Assembly (NCBI RefSeq): GCF_043677095.1
Contig: NZ_JBHLJR010000006.1
Coordinates: 62,001-126,000, forward strand
DNA from: Natronococcus roseus
GTDB taxonomy: Archaea > Halobacteriota > Halobacteria > Halobacteriales > Natrialbaceae
Reading direction: 5' to 3'
DNA: 64,000 nucleotides
Position numbers and translations under genes: made by a program. Shown piece after piece: positions 52,157 to 60,345 of the stretch (the stretch's first letter is position 1; each line of letters starts with the position of its first letter). The notes under the pieces were generated by a model that saw nothing but the letters and a program-made list of their open reading frames with translations, did no database searches and was not told the origin of the DNA.

Positions 52157-52579
52157 ATGTTCGACAGGATACTGATCGCGACGGACGGAAGCCGGAAAGC
52201 GGCTGCAGCGATCGACCACGGACTGGATCTCGCGGAGACGTTCGGCGCCGAGGTCCACGTGATCTACGTCGTCGAGACGAAGGCGTCGTACATCCTCAGC
52301 ATCGGCGCGAGCGAGGAAGGGCTCGAGGAGTACCGCCAGTACGGCGAGGAGATTGTCGGCGAGGTCGTCGATCGGGCCGAGGAGCGAGGACTCGACGGCG
52401 TCGGCGTGGTCGAATCCGGCAAGGTCGCACAGCAGATCCTCGAGTACGTCGAGACGGCCGAGATCGATACCGTCGTCATGGCCGAACGCGGTCGAGGGAC
52501 CCTCGAGAAGTACCTCGGCACCAACGTCGAGAAGGTCGTTCAGCTGTGTCCGCAGCCGGTCACCGTCATCCGCTCCTGA
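52157..52579 (+). CDS. Universal stress protein UspA family, second paralogue
   Basis: A 140-residue Usp (MFDRILIATDGSRKAAAAID) closely related to the one at 42891-43328, sharing VVETKASYIL and YGEEIVGEV. In the ATP-binding loop (MAERGRGTLEKYLGTNVEKV) the first glycine of G-2x-G-9x-G is replaced by alanine, so nucleotide binding may be altered. The start ATG 52157 directly follows TAGGAGG. It converges with the BCCT transporter at 52676-54472. Confidence 0.9.
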   Translation: MFDRILIATDGSRKAAAAIDHGLDLAETFGAEVHVIYVVETKASYILSIGASEEGLEEYRQYGEEIVGEVVDRAEERGLDGVGVVESGKVAQQILEYVETAEIDTVVMAERGRGTLEKYLGTNVEKVVQLCPQPVTVIRS

Positions 52580-52675
52580 GACGACCTCGAGGTCGTCGTC
52601 CGGTCTCTTGTACGTCGTTTCCGGTGCAACCCGGCCGTCTTCGGTTGCACCGGTAACCCGTTACGGCAGTCCGTC

Positions 52676-54472
52676 TCAGTCGTCGCCGACGTCGACGACG
52701 GTTCCGTCCCTGGTTCTGACGTGCGTAACGAGGTCGCCAGTCTGGCTCGTAACGACGATCTCGTCGTCCTCCTCGAGGTCGTCTATCAGCTCGGCGAACT
52801 CGTCGGACTGGAGGGTCCTGTACTCCCGTCTGAGACCGACCAGAACGGCGTACATCATGAACAGCAGGATGAACGTAAACGGAAGTCCGCTAGCGATGGC
52901 AGCCGCCTGCAACGCCTCGACCGCGGCGTCGCCGCCGGCGATCAGCAGTGCCGAGGCGACCAGCCCCTCCGAGGCGGCCCAGAAAACCCGGCCGGCCGGC
53001 GGAGTCTCGTGTTTCCCGCCGGTGCTCAGGTGCTCGAGGACGAGCGACCCGGAGTCCGAGGAAGTCACGAAGAACGTCGTGACGAGGATGATCGCGAGCA
53101 CCGACAGGATCAGCGTGCCCGGCATCAGGTCGAACATTGCGAACATCGCGAGCTCCTCGCCGACCTCGAAGACCGGGCCGCTGATCGCGCCCTCGGTCGC
53201 CTCGCTCAGCTCGAAGTTCAGGGCGGTTCCGCCCATCGCCGAGAACCAGGCAAACGAGAAGATGACGGGGATCAGGAGCACGCCACCGACGAACTCCCGG
53301 ATCGACCGTCCCTTCGAGATTCGTGCGATGAACATTCCGACGAACGGCGACCAGGAGATCCACCAGGCCCAGTAGAACACCGTCCAGTCGACGAGGAAGT
53401 TACCTTCGCCCTCGCCGCCCGGACCGTAGAACTCCGAGCCCTGGAAGTAGTGGTTGTCGAAGGTGTTCCCGAAGAACGAGAGCTCGAAGAAGTTCCCGAG
53501 GTAGCCCCCGATCGCCTGCGGGAGCGCGCCGAGGATAAACAGCGTCGGTCCGAGGACGAACACCGATCCGAGCAGGAGCACCATCAGCGTGAGGTTCAGA
53601 TTGCTGAGCCGTCGGATCCCCTTGTCGAGACCGAGGTAGACCGAGATGATCGCCAGGCCGGTAACGACCCCAACGATGGCGACGGCAACCCAGACCGAGT
53701 CGGGGATGGCCGGAAACGCTCCGACCTCGTCGCCGACGAACGTCAGCCCGGCGTTGATCTGTAACGCCCCCAGCCCCAGCGAGGTGACGAGACCGAACAG
53801 CGTCGCGAAGATGGTGAAGATGTCGATGAGGTGTCCGGGCCAGCCGTAGATTCGGTCGCCGAGAACGGGGTAGAACACCGACCGAAAGGTCAGCGGGAGC
53901 CCGCGGTTGAACGAGAAGAAGGCGAGTCCGAGCGCGACCAGCGCGTAGATCGCCCACGGGTGAAACCCCCAGTGGAACAGCGACACCGCAAGCGCTACTT
54001 CGCCGGCACCCTCGGTCCCCGCCTCCGCACCGAGATGCGGGTCGAAGAGGTGAAACACCGGTTCGGCAACGCCGAAGAACATGAGGCCGATCCCCATCCC
54101 CGCGCTGAACAGCATCGCGACCCAGGAGATGTCGCTGAACTCCTTTTCGCCGTCGACCCCGCCAAGCCGGATCGAGCCGTACTTGCTGATGGCGAGATAG
54201 ACCATGAAGATGATGAAGGTGTTCGCCGCCAGGATGAACAGCCAGTCGAAATAATCCGAAACCGCGACTCGGGTGTCCTGGTACACGGTCCCCGCCTGGT
54301 CCGGGAACACGAGCGAGAGGACGATAAAGAGGACGATCAACCCACCTGCGATGAGGAAGACCGGCGGGTTGATGTCGAATCCGAACCCCTGCCAGTTCCT
54401 GTCGCCCGGTTCTCGGTCCGTCTCCGCGTGGAAGAGATTTTCCTGTATTCCGCGCTTATCTTCGTCTGCCAT
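52676..54472 (-). CDS. BCCT-family transporter, sodium-coupled betaine-type
   Basis: A 598-residue twelve-helix carrier. It has the BCCT signature WTVFYWAWWISWSPFVGMFI followed by ARISKGRSIREFVGG, and the helix-3 motif FSAGMGIGLMFFGVAEPVFH typical of sodium-coupled glycine-betaine carriers. Its substrate could be glycine betaine, dimethylglycine or dimethylsulfoniopropionate; these share the binding box. The C-terminal 80 residues are an acidic cytoplasmic tail (SDEFAELIDDLEEDDEIVVT), possibly regulatory. It lies about 0.8 kb from the DmdA-like/MetF-like pair, suggesting import of the substrate for that pathway. Confidence 0.92.
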   Translation of the reverse strand: MADEDKRGIQENLFHAETDREPGDRNWQGFGFDINPPVFLIAGGLIVLFIVLSLVFPDQAGTVYQDTRVAVSDYFDWLFILAANTFIIFMVYLAISKYGSIRLGGVDGEKEFSDISWVAMLFSAGMGIGLMFFGVAEPVFHLFDPHLGAEAGTEGAGEVALAVSLFHWGFHPWAIYALVALGLAFFSFNRGLPLTFRSVFYPVLGDRIYGWPGHLIDIFTIFATLFGLVTSLGLGALQINAGLTFVGDEVGAFPAIPDSVWVAVAIVGVVTGLAIISVYLGLDKGIRRLSNLNLTLMVLLLGSVFVLGPTLFILGALPQAIGGYLGNFFELSFFGNTFDNHYFQGSEFYGPGGEGEGNFLVDWTVFYWAWWISWSPFVGMFIARISKGRSIREFVGGVLLIPVIFSFAWFSAMGGTALNFELSEATEGAISGPVFEVGEELAMFAMFDLMPGTLILSVLAIILVTTFFVTSSDSGSLVLEHLSTGGKHETPPAGRVFWAASEGLVASALLIAGGDAAVEALQAAAIASGLPFTFILLFMMYAVLVGLRREYRTLQSDEFAELIDDLEEDDEIVVTSQTGDLVTHVRTRDGTVVDVGDD

Positions 54473-54778
54473 AGTTTCCCTCAGTGTTCGTGCTGCCGTA
54501 GTTGTGCTGCCCGAAACCGCACGCCGAGCCCGTTCGAAGCGGTAGTTCGTGACACTCCGATCGAACCGCTCGATCCGACCTGCCGACTCCGATTGCTCGA
54601 GCCGCCGTCAGGGCGCTACCGTGCGAACACGTCTCGAGTGACATGTACTACCAATCCCATTATACCGATTCCCTGCTGTCAGGTATATAGCTTTGGTAAC
54701 TATCCGTGTAGTTGTCAGAGGATCACACCGTCTGATAGTCCTTTCGACCTACAGCTCTCGCGACCGCTGGCGTGGCTG
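54473..54778. other. Intergenic region upstream of the BCCT gene
   Basis: 306 bases. Two minus-strand TATA-like sequences, CTATATACC (54682-54690) and GGTATAATGG (54656-54665), lie about 190-215 bases before the BCCT start, implying a long leader or an unseen nearer promoter. An inverted repeat ACTATC/GATAGT flanks 54699-54740. No gene recognised. Confidence 0.45.
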
Positions 54779-55084
54779 TCAGAATCGAGTGAACAGGAAT
54801 CCGAGCCGGGACGGGGTAGCGAGAAACGAGACGAAAAACGTTACCACGGCGAGTCCGAACGAGACGGCCGCGAGTCCGGTTAGAATCGGTGCAAGCCCGG
54901 TCCAGACGGGGATCGAGAGCACGATCGCCGTCATCGAACAGACGACGATCAACAGGAACCCCATCGAGACGCGCAACCCCATCTGCCGGGGGTTGAACCC
55001 ACATCGAGGACAGCCTTCCTCGTCCCCCTCGAGTTCGCACCCGCAGCGGTTACAGTGCGGAACGCCACCCGTGAACGGAACCAT
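54779..55084 (-). CDS. Zinc-ribbon membrane protein
   Basis: A 101-residue protein with an N-terminal zinc ribbon (CNRCGCELEGDEEGCPRCGF, residues 10-30) and two transmembrane helices (LLIVVCSMTAIVLSIPVW and LTGLAAVSFGLAVVTFFVSF). Small zinc-ribbon/two-helix proteins are common in haloarchaea and mostly unstudied. ATG 55084 (MVPFTGGVPHCNRCG) is preferred to the longer frame from 55219 because the upstream extension has no domain. It is divergent from the DmdA-like gene. Confidence 0.72.
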   Translation of the reverse strand: MVPFTGGVPHCNRCGCELEGDEEGCPRCGFNPRQMGLRVSMGFLLIVVCSMTAIVLSIPVWTGLAPILTGLAAVSFGLAVVTFFVSFLATPSRLGFLFTRF

Positions 55085-55278
55085 AGCGTACTGGTCTCGC
55101 CGAAGCGACAAAAAGACGCGGCTCCCGTCGATAGGTCGCTCGAGTCCGGCGCTGGAGGCTGATCCGGCGTCGGTCGGAGTCTCGGTCGGGATGAGGGCCG
55201 TTCCTCGAGGGCGAACCACAACAGTCCGGAACGCTGTAACGTAGAGTTTCCAGAGCGCCCGTTTCCGGCCTCAACTCC

Positions 55279-55290
55279 CACATTTATGTG
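55279..55290 (+). promoter_or_regulatory. TATA box of the dmdA-like gene within a short palindrome
   Basis: CACAT-TT-ATGTG: an inverted repeat whose centre CATTTATG is the TATA-like element. It lies 24-35 bases before ATG 55314, so the message is nearly leaderless. The symmetry could be a repressor site overlapping the TATA box. Confidence 0.45.
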
Positions 55291-55313
55291 CTCCCGAAGA
55301 CACGTATATGGTA

Positions 55314-56684
55314 ATGTCTGACAAGGAAGCAGGACGGACCGAGAGCCACCCGAACTACCCGACAGTCGACCAGTCCGATCGAACCCTCCCCCGGAACCTC
55401 CGCCAGTCCGGCGACCCGGGGATCGAGATGCTCGTCTCGACGCGCGTCCGGAAGTCGCCGTTCTTCCACAAGTCTTTCGTCGAGAACGGCGCCTGGCGAG
55501 CAACGGTCTACAACCGGATCTACCACCCACGCGGGATGCTGAAACCCGAAGAAGGGGGGATGATGGAGGAGTACGACGCGCTCGTCAACCACGTAACCCT
55601 GTGGGACGTCGCGGTCGAACGCCAGATTCGTGTCAAGGGACCCGATGCGGAGGCGCTCACGAACTACGTCATCACGCGGGACGCGACCGAGATCGAGCCG
55701 ATGCACGGGAAGTACGTCATCCTCTGTAACGAGGACGGCGGCATTCTGAACGATCCCGTCCTGTTGCGCCCGGCCGAGGACGAGTTCTGGTTCTCGATCT
55801 CCGATTCGACGCTGATGCAGTGGCTCCAGGGGGTCAACGTCGGGAAGAACTTCGACGTCGAGATCGACGAGATCGACGTCGCGCCGATGCAGGTTCAGGG
55901 ACCGAAGTCGGTCGACGTGATGGTCGATGTCGTCGGCGAGGAGGTCAAAGAAATTCCCTACTACGGGCTGATGGAGGCCGAAATCAACGGCGTCTCGGTG
56001 CTGGTGAGCCAGACCGGCTTCTCCGGCGAGAAGGGGTTCGAGATCTACGTCCGCGACGCGACGAAATACGCCGAGGCCGTCTGGGATCCCGTCTACGAGG
56101 CCGTCGTCGACCACGGCGGGATGCAGGTCGCCCCGGCCCACCACCGTCGCATCGCCGCTGGCATCCTCTCGTGGGGCCAGGATATGGACCACGAGACGTC
56201 GCCGTTCCAGGTCAACCTCGCCTACCAGGTCCCCGAGGACAAGACGGCCGACTACGTCGGCAAGGAGGAACTCGAGCGCCAGCAGGAACTGATCGAGGAC
56301 GGCGAGTACCCGTTCGTCCACAAGATGGTCGGGCTGAAGCTGGCCGGCGAGCCGATCCGGGACTACGCGCCCGACTTCTGGCTCATCTCCGATCCCGAGA
56401 CGGGCGATGAGTGTGGCTACGTCACCTCACCGTGGTACAACCCCGAACTCGAGACGAACCTCGCGCTCGGGTTCGTCCCCGCCGAGAAGCTCGACGGCGA
56501 CGTCAGGGAGGTGTACGACGGCGACATCGAGACGGAGTTCCAGGTTCATCTCCCCGACGAGTACGCCGAGGAGCCCGGCGAGCCGGTGTACGCCAAGGTC
56601 TCCGAGGTTCCGTTCAAGCCCTCGGTCAACCCGAGCGCGCGCGAACAGGCGAAACTGAGCGCTCGCGAGGAGGCTTCCGAATAG
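55314..56684 (+). CDS. GcvT-superfamily tetrahydrofolate methyltransferase, DmdA-like
   Basis: A 456-residue aminomethyltransferase-fold protein. The core LWDVAVERQIRVKGPDAEAL, GGILNDPVLLRPAEDEFWFS, DVAPMQVQGPKSVDVMVDVV and GFSGEKGFEIYV follows the pattern of dimethylsulfoniopropionate demethylase DmdA more closely than that of glycine-cleavage T protein. DmdA moves a methyl group from DMSP to tetrahydrofolate. It has 60-90 residues more than typical DmdA, spread over both ends. The true substrate may be DMSP, betaine or another methylated osmolyte. Its TAG stop shares a base with the GTG of the MetF-like gene. ATG 55308 is an alternative start. Confidence 0.78.
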   Translation: MSDKEAGRTESHPNYPTVDQSDRTLPRNLRQSGDPGIEMLVSTRVRKSPFFHKSFVENGAWRATVYNRIYHPRGMLKPEEGGMMEEYDALVNHVTLWDVAVERQIRVKGPDAEALTNYVITRDATEIEPMHGKYVILCNEDGGILNDPVLLRPAEDEFWFSISDSTLMQWLQGVNVGKNFDVEIDEIDVAPMQVQGPKSVDVMVDVVGEEVKEIPYYGLMEAEINGVSVLVSQTGFSGEKGFEIYVRDATKYAEAVWDPVYEAVVDHGGMQVAPAHHRRIAAGILSWGQDMDHETSPFQVNLAYQVPEDKTADYVGKEELERQQELIEDGEYPFVHKMVGLKLAGEPIRDYAPDFWLISDPETGDECGYVTSPWYNPELETNLALGFVPAEKLDGDVREVYDGDIETEFQVHLPDEYAEEPGEPVYAKVSEVPFKPSVNPSAREQAKLSAREEASE

Positions 56685-57550
56685 TGTCCGGAGAGATTCA
56701 GTCCGTCCCGACTGCCGAGGGGATGGTCGAACTCCTCGAGGAGCCTCGTTTCGAGCTGATGCCGTTCGAGAGCATCGACGAACAGCTCGGTCACCTTCCC
56801 GAAGGCTCGGAGATCGCTATCACCACCTCCCCAACCCTGGGTCTCGAGGCGACGATCGAGTGGAGCGAGCGGGCCAGCGAGCGCGGCTACGAGATCGTCC
56901 CTCACGTCGCGGCCCGCTACGTCGAGGATCGAGACCACCTCGAGGAGATCGCCCGTCGACTCACCGAGGCCGGGGTGACGGATATCTTCGTCCCCGGCGG
57001 GGATCGCGAGGAGCCGGCCGGCGAGTTCGAGTCCGCACTGGAGCTGCTGGTCGCCCTCGAGGAGGTCCCCTACTCGTTCGCGGAGGTCGGGATCACGGGG
57101 TATCCGGAGGGCCACGCCTTCATCGACGAGGAGACGCTGGCCGAGTCGATGGCCGAGAAGGAGCCCTACGCGACCTACATCGTCACGCAGCTGTGTTACG
57201 ATCCCGATGCGGTCATCGAGTGGATCGAGGAGATCCGCGACCGCGGCGTCGAGCTTCCCGTCGAGGTCGGCGTTCCAGGCGTGATGAAATACCAGCGGCT
57301 GCTCGGCATCTCGAAGAAGGTCGGCGTCGGCGACTCCGTCCGCTTTCTCAAAAAGACCAGCGGGATCGTCGGCTTCGTCCGCCAGCTCGTCGGCTCCAGG
57401 GGGACCTACTCGCCCGACACGTTGCTCGAGGGGCTCGCACCGTACGCGACCGACCCCCGGTACGACATCCGAGGCGTTCACATCTACGCGTTCAACCAGG
57501 TACCCGACCTCGAGTCCTGGCGAGCCGAGACGCTCGAGAAGCACCGCTGA
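56684..57550 (+). CDS. Methylenetetrahydrofolate reductase-like protein
   Basis: A 288-residue TIM-barrel flavoprotein of the MetF type. Recognisable parts are SEIAITTSPTLGLEATIEWS near residue 40 (strand 1 Glu/Thr region), HVAARYVEDRDHLEEIARRL, TDIFVPGGDREEPAGEFESA near 97 (the conserved GGDxxxP motif), PYATYIVTQLCYDPDAVIEW (QxxYD motif) and GVHIYAFNQV at the end. It starts with GTG overlapping the preceding stop (TAGTG) behind GAGGAGG. MetF interconverts methyl- and methylene-tetrahydrofolate. Coupled to a THF methyltransferase, it would oxidise methyl-THF in demethylation rather than make it for methionine. Confidence 0.8.
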   Translation: MSGEIQSVPTAEGMVELLEEPRFELMPFESIDEQLGHLPEGSEIAITTSPTLGLEATIEWSERASERGYEIVPHVAARYVEDRDHLEEIARRLTEAGVTDIFVPGGDREEPAGEFESALELLVALEEVPYSFAEVGITGYPEGHAFIDEETLAESMAEKEPYATYIVTQLCYDPDAVIEWIEEIRDRGVELPVEVGVPGVMKYQRLLGISKKVGVGDSVRFLKKTSGIVGFVRQLVGSRGTYSPDTLLEGLAPYATDPRYDIRGVHIYAFNQVPDLESWRAETLEKHR

Positions 57551-58408
57551 CTACCCGTTTCGTTTTCGCTCCTGTTCGGGGTGTTCGGAGACGAACACGC
57601 TCGTGTGATCCGGGATGTCCTCGGTCACCCAGGAGTTGGCGCCGATGCTGACGTGATCGCCGACGGTGATCGCGCCCAGCACCTTCGTTCCGGCCCCGAT
57701 CACGACGTTGTCGCCGATGTCGGGGTGGCGCTTGTACCCCTTCTTGAGGGCCTTCTCGTCGTCTTCCTCCTCCTCGAAGTGGAGCGCCCCCAGGGTGACG
57801 TCCTGGTAGAGCCGGACCCAGTCGCCGATCGTCGCGGTTTCGCCGATGACCACGCCGGTGCCGTGGTCGATGAAGAAGTGGTCGCCGATCCGTGCCCCCG
57901 GATGGATGTCGATCCCCGTCACCGTCTTGGCGTACTCCGTGAGTTCCCTCGCGTACTCGGGAACGCCAGTGTCGTAGATACAGTGGGCGACCCGCTGGAC
58001 CATGATCGCCTGCAGCCCGGGGTAGGAACGGACGATCTCGACGACCGACCGCGCGGCCGGATCGCCCTTGTAGGCGGCCTCGACGTCCTTCTCGAGGGTT
58101 CGGCGAAGCTCCGGGAGGCGGTCGAGGACGTCGGTCGTCGTCCCGGCCGGATCCGACCCGGAGTAGGCTCGGATCCCCGACTCGTAGTGTGATCCCAGCT
58201 CCGTGAGCGTGTTTCGAACCGCCGACTCGTCCTCGAGCAGCTTCCGGGCGTTCCAGCAGCCGGGAAACAGGAGCCGCCTGAGCAGGTTCAGCTCCGGCCG
58301 CCTGCGGTCCTGTGGGAACGGCGCCGACGACTCCGGCCCGGTGGCGGCGTCGGTGTCGTACGTCTCGAGGAGACGCGCGGCGGCATCACCCGTGTACTCG
58401 TATGCCAT
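57551..58408 (-). CDS. cysE: Serine O-acetyltransferase
   Basis: First step of cysteine synthesis, acetylating serine with acetyl-CoA. The 285-residue protein has an N-terminal helical part and left-handed beta-helix hexapeptide repeats: TGIDIHPGARIGDHFFIDHG near residues 155-175, GVVIGETATIGDWVRLYQDV, and IGDNVVIGAGTKVLGAITVG. An insert rich in Glu/Asp/Lys (LHFEEEEDDEKALKKGYKRH) is typical of the EpsC/CysE branch. Its stop codon abuts that of the convergent MetF-like gene. Start ATG 58408 (MAYEYTGDAAARLL) is chosen over 58435. Confidence 0.92.
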   Translation of the reverse strand: MAYEYTGDAAARLLETYDTDAATGPESSAPFPQDRRRPELNLLRRLLFPGCWNARKLLEDESAVRNTLTELGSHYESGIRAYSGSDPAGTTTDVLDRLPELRRTLEKDVEAAYKGDPAARSVVEIVRSYPGLQAIMVQRVAHCIYDTGVPEYARELTEYAKTVTGIDIHPGARIGDHFFIDHGTGVVIGETATIGDWVRLYQDVTLGALHFEEEEDDEKALKKGYKRHPDIGDNVVIGAGTKVLGAITVGDHVSIGANSWVTEDIPDHTSVFVSEHPEQERKRNG

Positions 58409-58516
58409 GGTCGGATACTCGAACGGGAGGACCAAATGCTTTCCAACCGTTCCGGTTTCGGACCGTCGACTCGAGGGCGGCGAACCCTACAAGGCGCCGG
58501 TCGACGAACCACGAGT

Positions 58517-59398
58517 GTGTCACCGGAACTGCTTCGCGGCGAGCCGGTCGCGGCGCCGATCCGCGAGCGCGTCGCCGACCGGGTCAACACGCTCCGGGAG
58601 AGGGGGACGACGCCGACGCTCGCGACGGTCCTGATGAGCGACGATCCGGCCGACGAGCGATTCGTGGAGCTAAAACACGAGACCTGCGCCGACGTCGGAA
58701 TCGCCACCCGCGATGTTCGGCTCGAGCCCAGCGCGCCCGCCGAGCGGCTGTACCGGGAGATCCAACGACTGGGCGAAACCTCGGCCGTCGACGCCGTCTT
58801 CGTCCAGGTTCCCCTGCCCGACGGCGTTTCGCTGACGGGGGTCAGGCAGCGACTCGAGCCGACGAAGGACGTCGACTGTCTTCACCTCGAGAACGTGGGA
58901 CGGCTCGTCGCCGGCGAGCCGCGATTCGTTCCGGCGACGACGGCCGCGGTGTGTCGGCTGCTCTCGGCGTACGACGTCCCGGTTTCGGGAGCCGACGTCG
59001 TCATCATCGGTCGGTCCGACGTGATCGGCAAGCCGCTGGCGAACCGGCTGCTGCAGAAGCGTTCGTGCGGCAACGCGACTATCACGGTCTGCCACTCGCG
59101 GACGGCCGACCTCGCCGCGCACACGCGCCGAGCCGATATCGTCGTCACCGCGGCCGGCACACCGGGGGTGGTCGACGGCGCCATGTTCTCGAGCGGTGCC
59201 GTCGTCGTCGACGTCAGCGCGAATAGAAAACCGGGTGGAGACGACGGGGTCGTCGGCGACGTGGCGTTCGAGAGCGCGTCAGAAAGAGCGAGCGCGATCA
59301 CGCCCGTTCCCGGCGGCGTCGGTCCGGTAACCCTCGCGGCACTCGCCGAAAACGTCGTTCGAGCCGCGACGCGGCGGGACGGGGACTCCGAGTGTTAG
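58517..59398 (+). CDS. folD: Methylenetetrahydrofolate dehydrogenase/cyclohydrolase
   Basis: Bifunctional enzyme turning methylene-THF through methenyl-THF into 10-formyl-THF. The 293 residues show ERFVELKHETCADVGI near residue 52 (catalytic lysine in the family position), VFVQVPLPDG near 92, the NADP-binding GRSDVIGKPLANRLLQ near 165, and the C-terminal signature TPVPGGVGPVTLAALAENVV. The GTG start at 58517 (VSPELLRGEPV) fits the family; the longer frame from 58436 adds 27 residues without homology. Its stop overlaps by four bases the stop of a small convergent gene. Confidence 0.93.
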   Translation: MSPELLRGEPVAAPIRERVADRVNTLRERGTTPTLATVLMSDDPADERFVELKHETCADVGIATRDVRLEPSAPAERLYREIQRLGETSAVDAVFVQVPLPDGVSLTGVRQRLEPTKDVDCLHLENVGRLVAGEPRFVPATTAAVCRLLSAYDVPVSGADVVIIGRSDVIGKPLANRLLQKRSCGNATITVCHSRTADLAAHTRRADIVVTAAGTPGVVDGAMFSSGAVVVDVSANRKPGGDDGVVGDVAFESASERASAITPVPGGVGPVTLAALAENVVRAATRRDGDSEC

Positions 59399-59565
59399 CG
59401 GTTCGTCCGCTCGCGCTCTCGCTCTGCACCGATCCGTCCACGCGGACGGAACAGCCGCTCGAGGGTTCCAATCAGGTTGTCCGGAGTTTCGAACGCCGTG
59501 GGCGTCCCCGGTAGGTAGTAGTCGACACCGTACTGGTCGTCCGAGTTGATACGGGTACGCTTCAT
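59395..59565 (-). CDS. Small basic protein, 56 residues
   Basis: MKRTRINSDDQYGVDYYLPG, then TPTAFETPDNLIGTLERLF and a charged tail of Arg and Glu. No domain recognised. An ATTTTTAATCC box (59588-59598, minus strand) lies 25-30 bases before the ATG, supporting a genuine leaderless gene. The stop overlaps that of folD by four bases tail to tail. Confidence 0.5.
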   Translation of the reverse strand: MKRTRINSDDQYGVDYYLPGTPTAFETPDNLIGTLERLFRPRGRIGAERERERTNR

Positions 59566-59889
59566 ACTCGAACGTCGAGCCTCGATCGGATTAAAAATTT
59601 TGTATCGCACATAATTCGAGGTGATCGACTTGCCATTTTCCCATTATTTTGGGTTATCTGGAGACCCTTTGGTTGGGCCCCGCGGGTTTTGGATATTGTA
59701 AAGCCGTGCCCAGTACTAACTCGAACTCGGTTCGTCGCAGTCGTCCTACTCGGCGATTCGAAGCCGACGTCGAGCGGCGTGACGCTCGCTCCTCACGTTC
59801 GCCGCATTTCGCTCGCTGCGGGACGAATCCACGCCGCACGGAGGCAGCCAACAGGTATTTGTACGGTCGAGTGTTGCTCCCAGGAAACG
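59566..59889. other. Intergenic region without a recognisable gene
   Basis: 324 bases. The promoter of the 56-residue gene is at the left; from 59620 to 59720 the sequence is AT-richer and T-rich (CCATTATTTTGGG, GGGTTTTGGATATTG). A TATA-like GGTATTTGTAC (59855-59865) precedes the next gene. No RNA gene or frame could be identified. Confidence 0.45.
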
Positions 59890-60345
59890 GTGTTCGACGT
59901 GGTTCCGACAGTTCCTCAGTCCGATCGGCGCTTGCTCGCCGTCTCGTTCGCCCTCTTCGCCGGTGCCGGCGCGGCGACCGCCGCGGGCGTGGGTCCCGCG
60001 ATGACCGTGGGTGCAACCGCGCTGGCGGTCGGCGGCGTCTACTGCGTGGCGCTGTACGCCAACCGGGTCTCGCGCCCGACGCTGGCCCGGCTCTCGCTCG
60101 GGCTCTGGATCGCCTTCCTCGGCGTCGCGGGACTGCACCTCGTCGGCCTCGAGACGATCGCGGGAGCCGCACCCGGGTCGACGACGGCGGGCGTCCACTC
60201 GCTGTCGGCGCTGACCTGGGCCTCGCTGCTGTTGCCCTGCTCGACGACGGTCTTTCTCGGCTTCCGGGAGTACGCGAGCTCGGGCGCGGACGTCGCCGAC
60301 GAGCAGGCCCTCGAGGGCGAGGCCCCCGACTACTCCACGCGGTAG
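59890..60345 (+). CDS. Four-helix membrane protein of unknown function
   Basis: A 151-residue protein with four predicted membrane helices: LLAVSFALFAGAGAATAAGV, TVGATALAVGGVYCVALYAN, LSLGLWIAFLGVAGLHLVGL and LSALTWASLLLPCSTTVFLG. GTG 59890 is used; it is about 30 bases after a TATA-like GGTATTTGTAC. The longer frame from 59689 has no hydrophobic or conserved content before this point. Its last 16 bases overlap the end of the convergent methyltransferase gene. Function unknown. Confidence 0.65.
   Translation: MFDVVPTVPQSDRRLLAVSFALFAGAGAATAAGVGPAMTVGATALAVGGVYCVALYANRVSRPTLARLSLGLWIAFLGVAGLHLVGLETIAGAAPGSTTAGVHSLSALTWASLLLPCSTTVFLGFREYASSGADVADEQALEGEAPDYSTR

Noticed and set aside
59620..59720. 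Possible structured RNA in the T-rich stretch before the membrane protein gene
   Set aside because: No stable stem with conserved loop or tRNA-like pairing could be drawn by eye; left as empty intergenic sequence.
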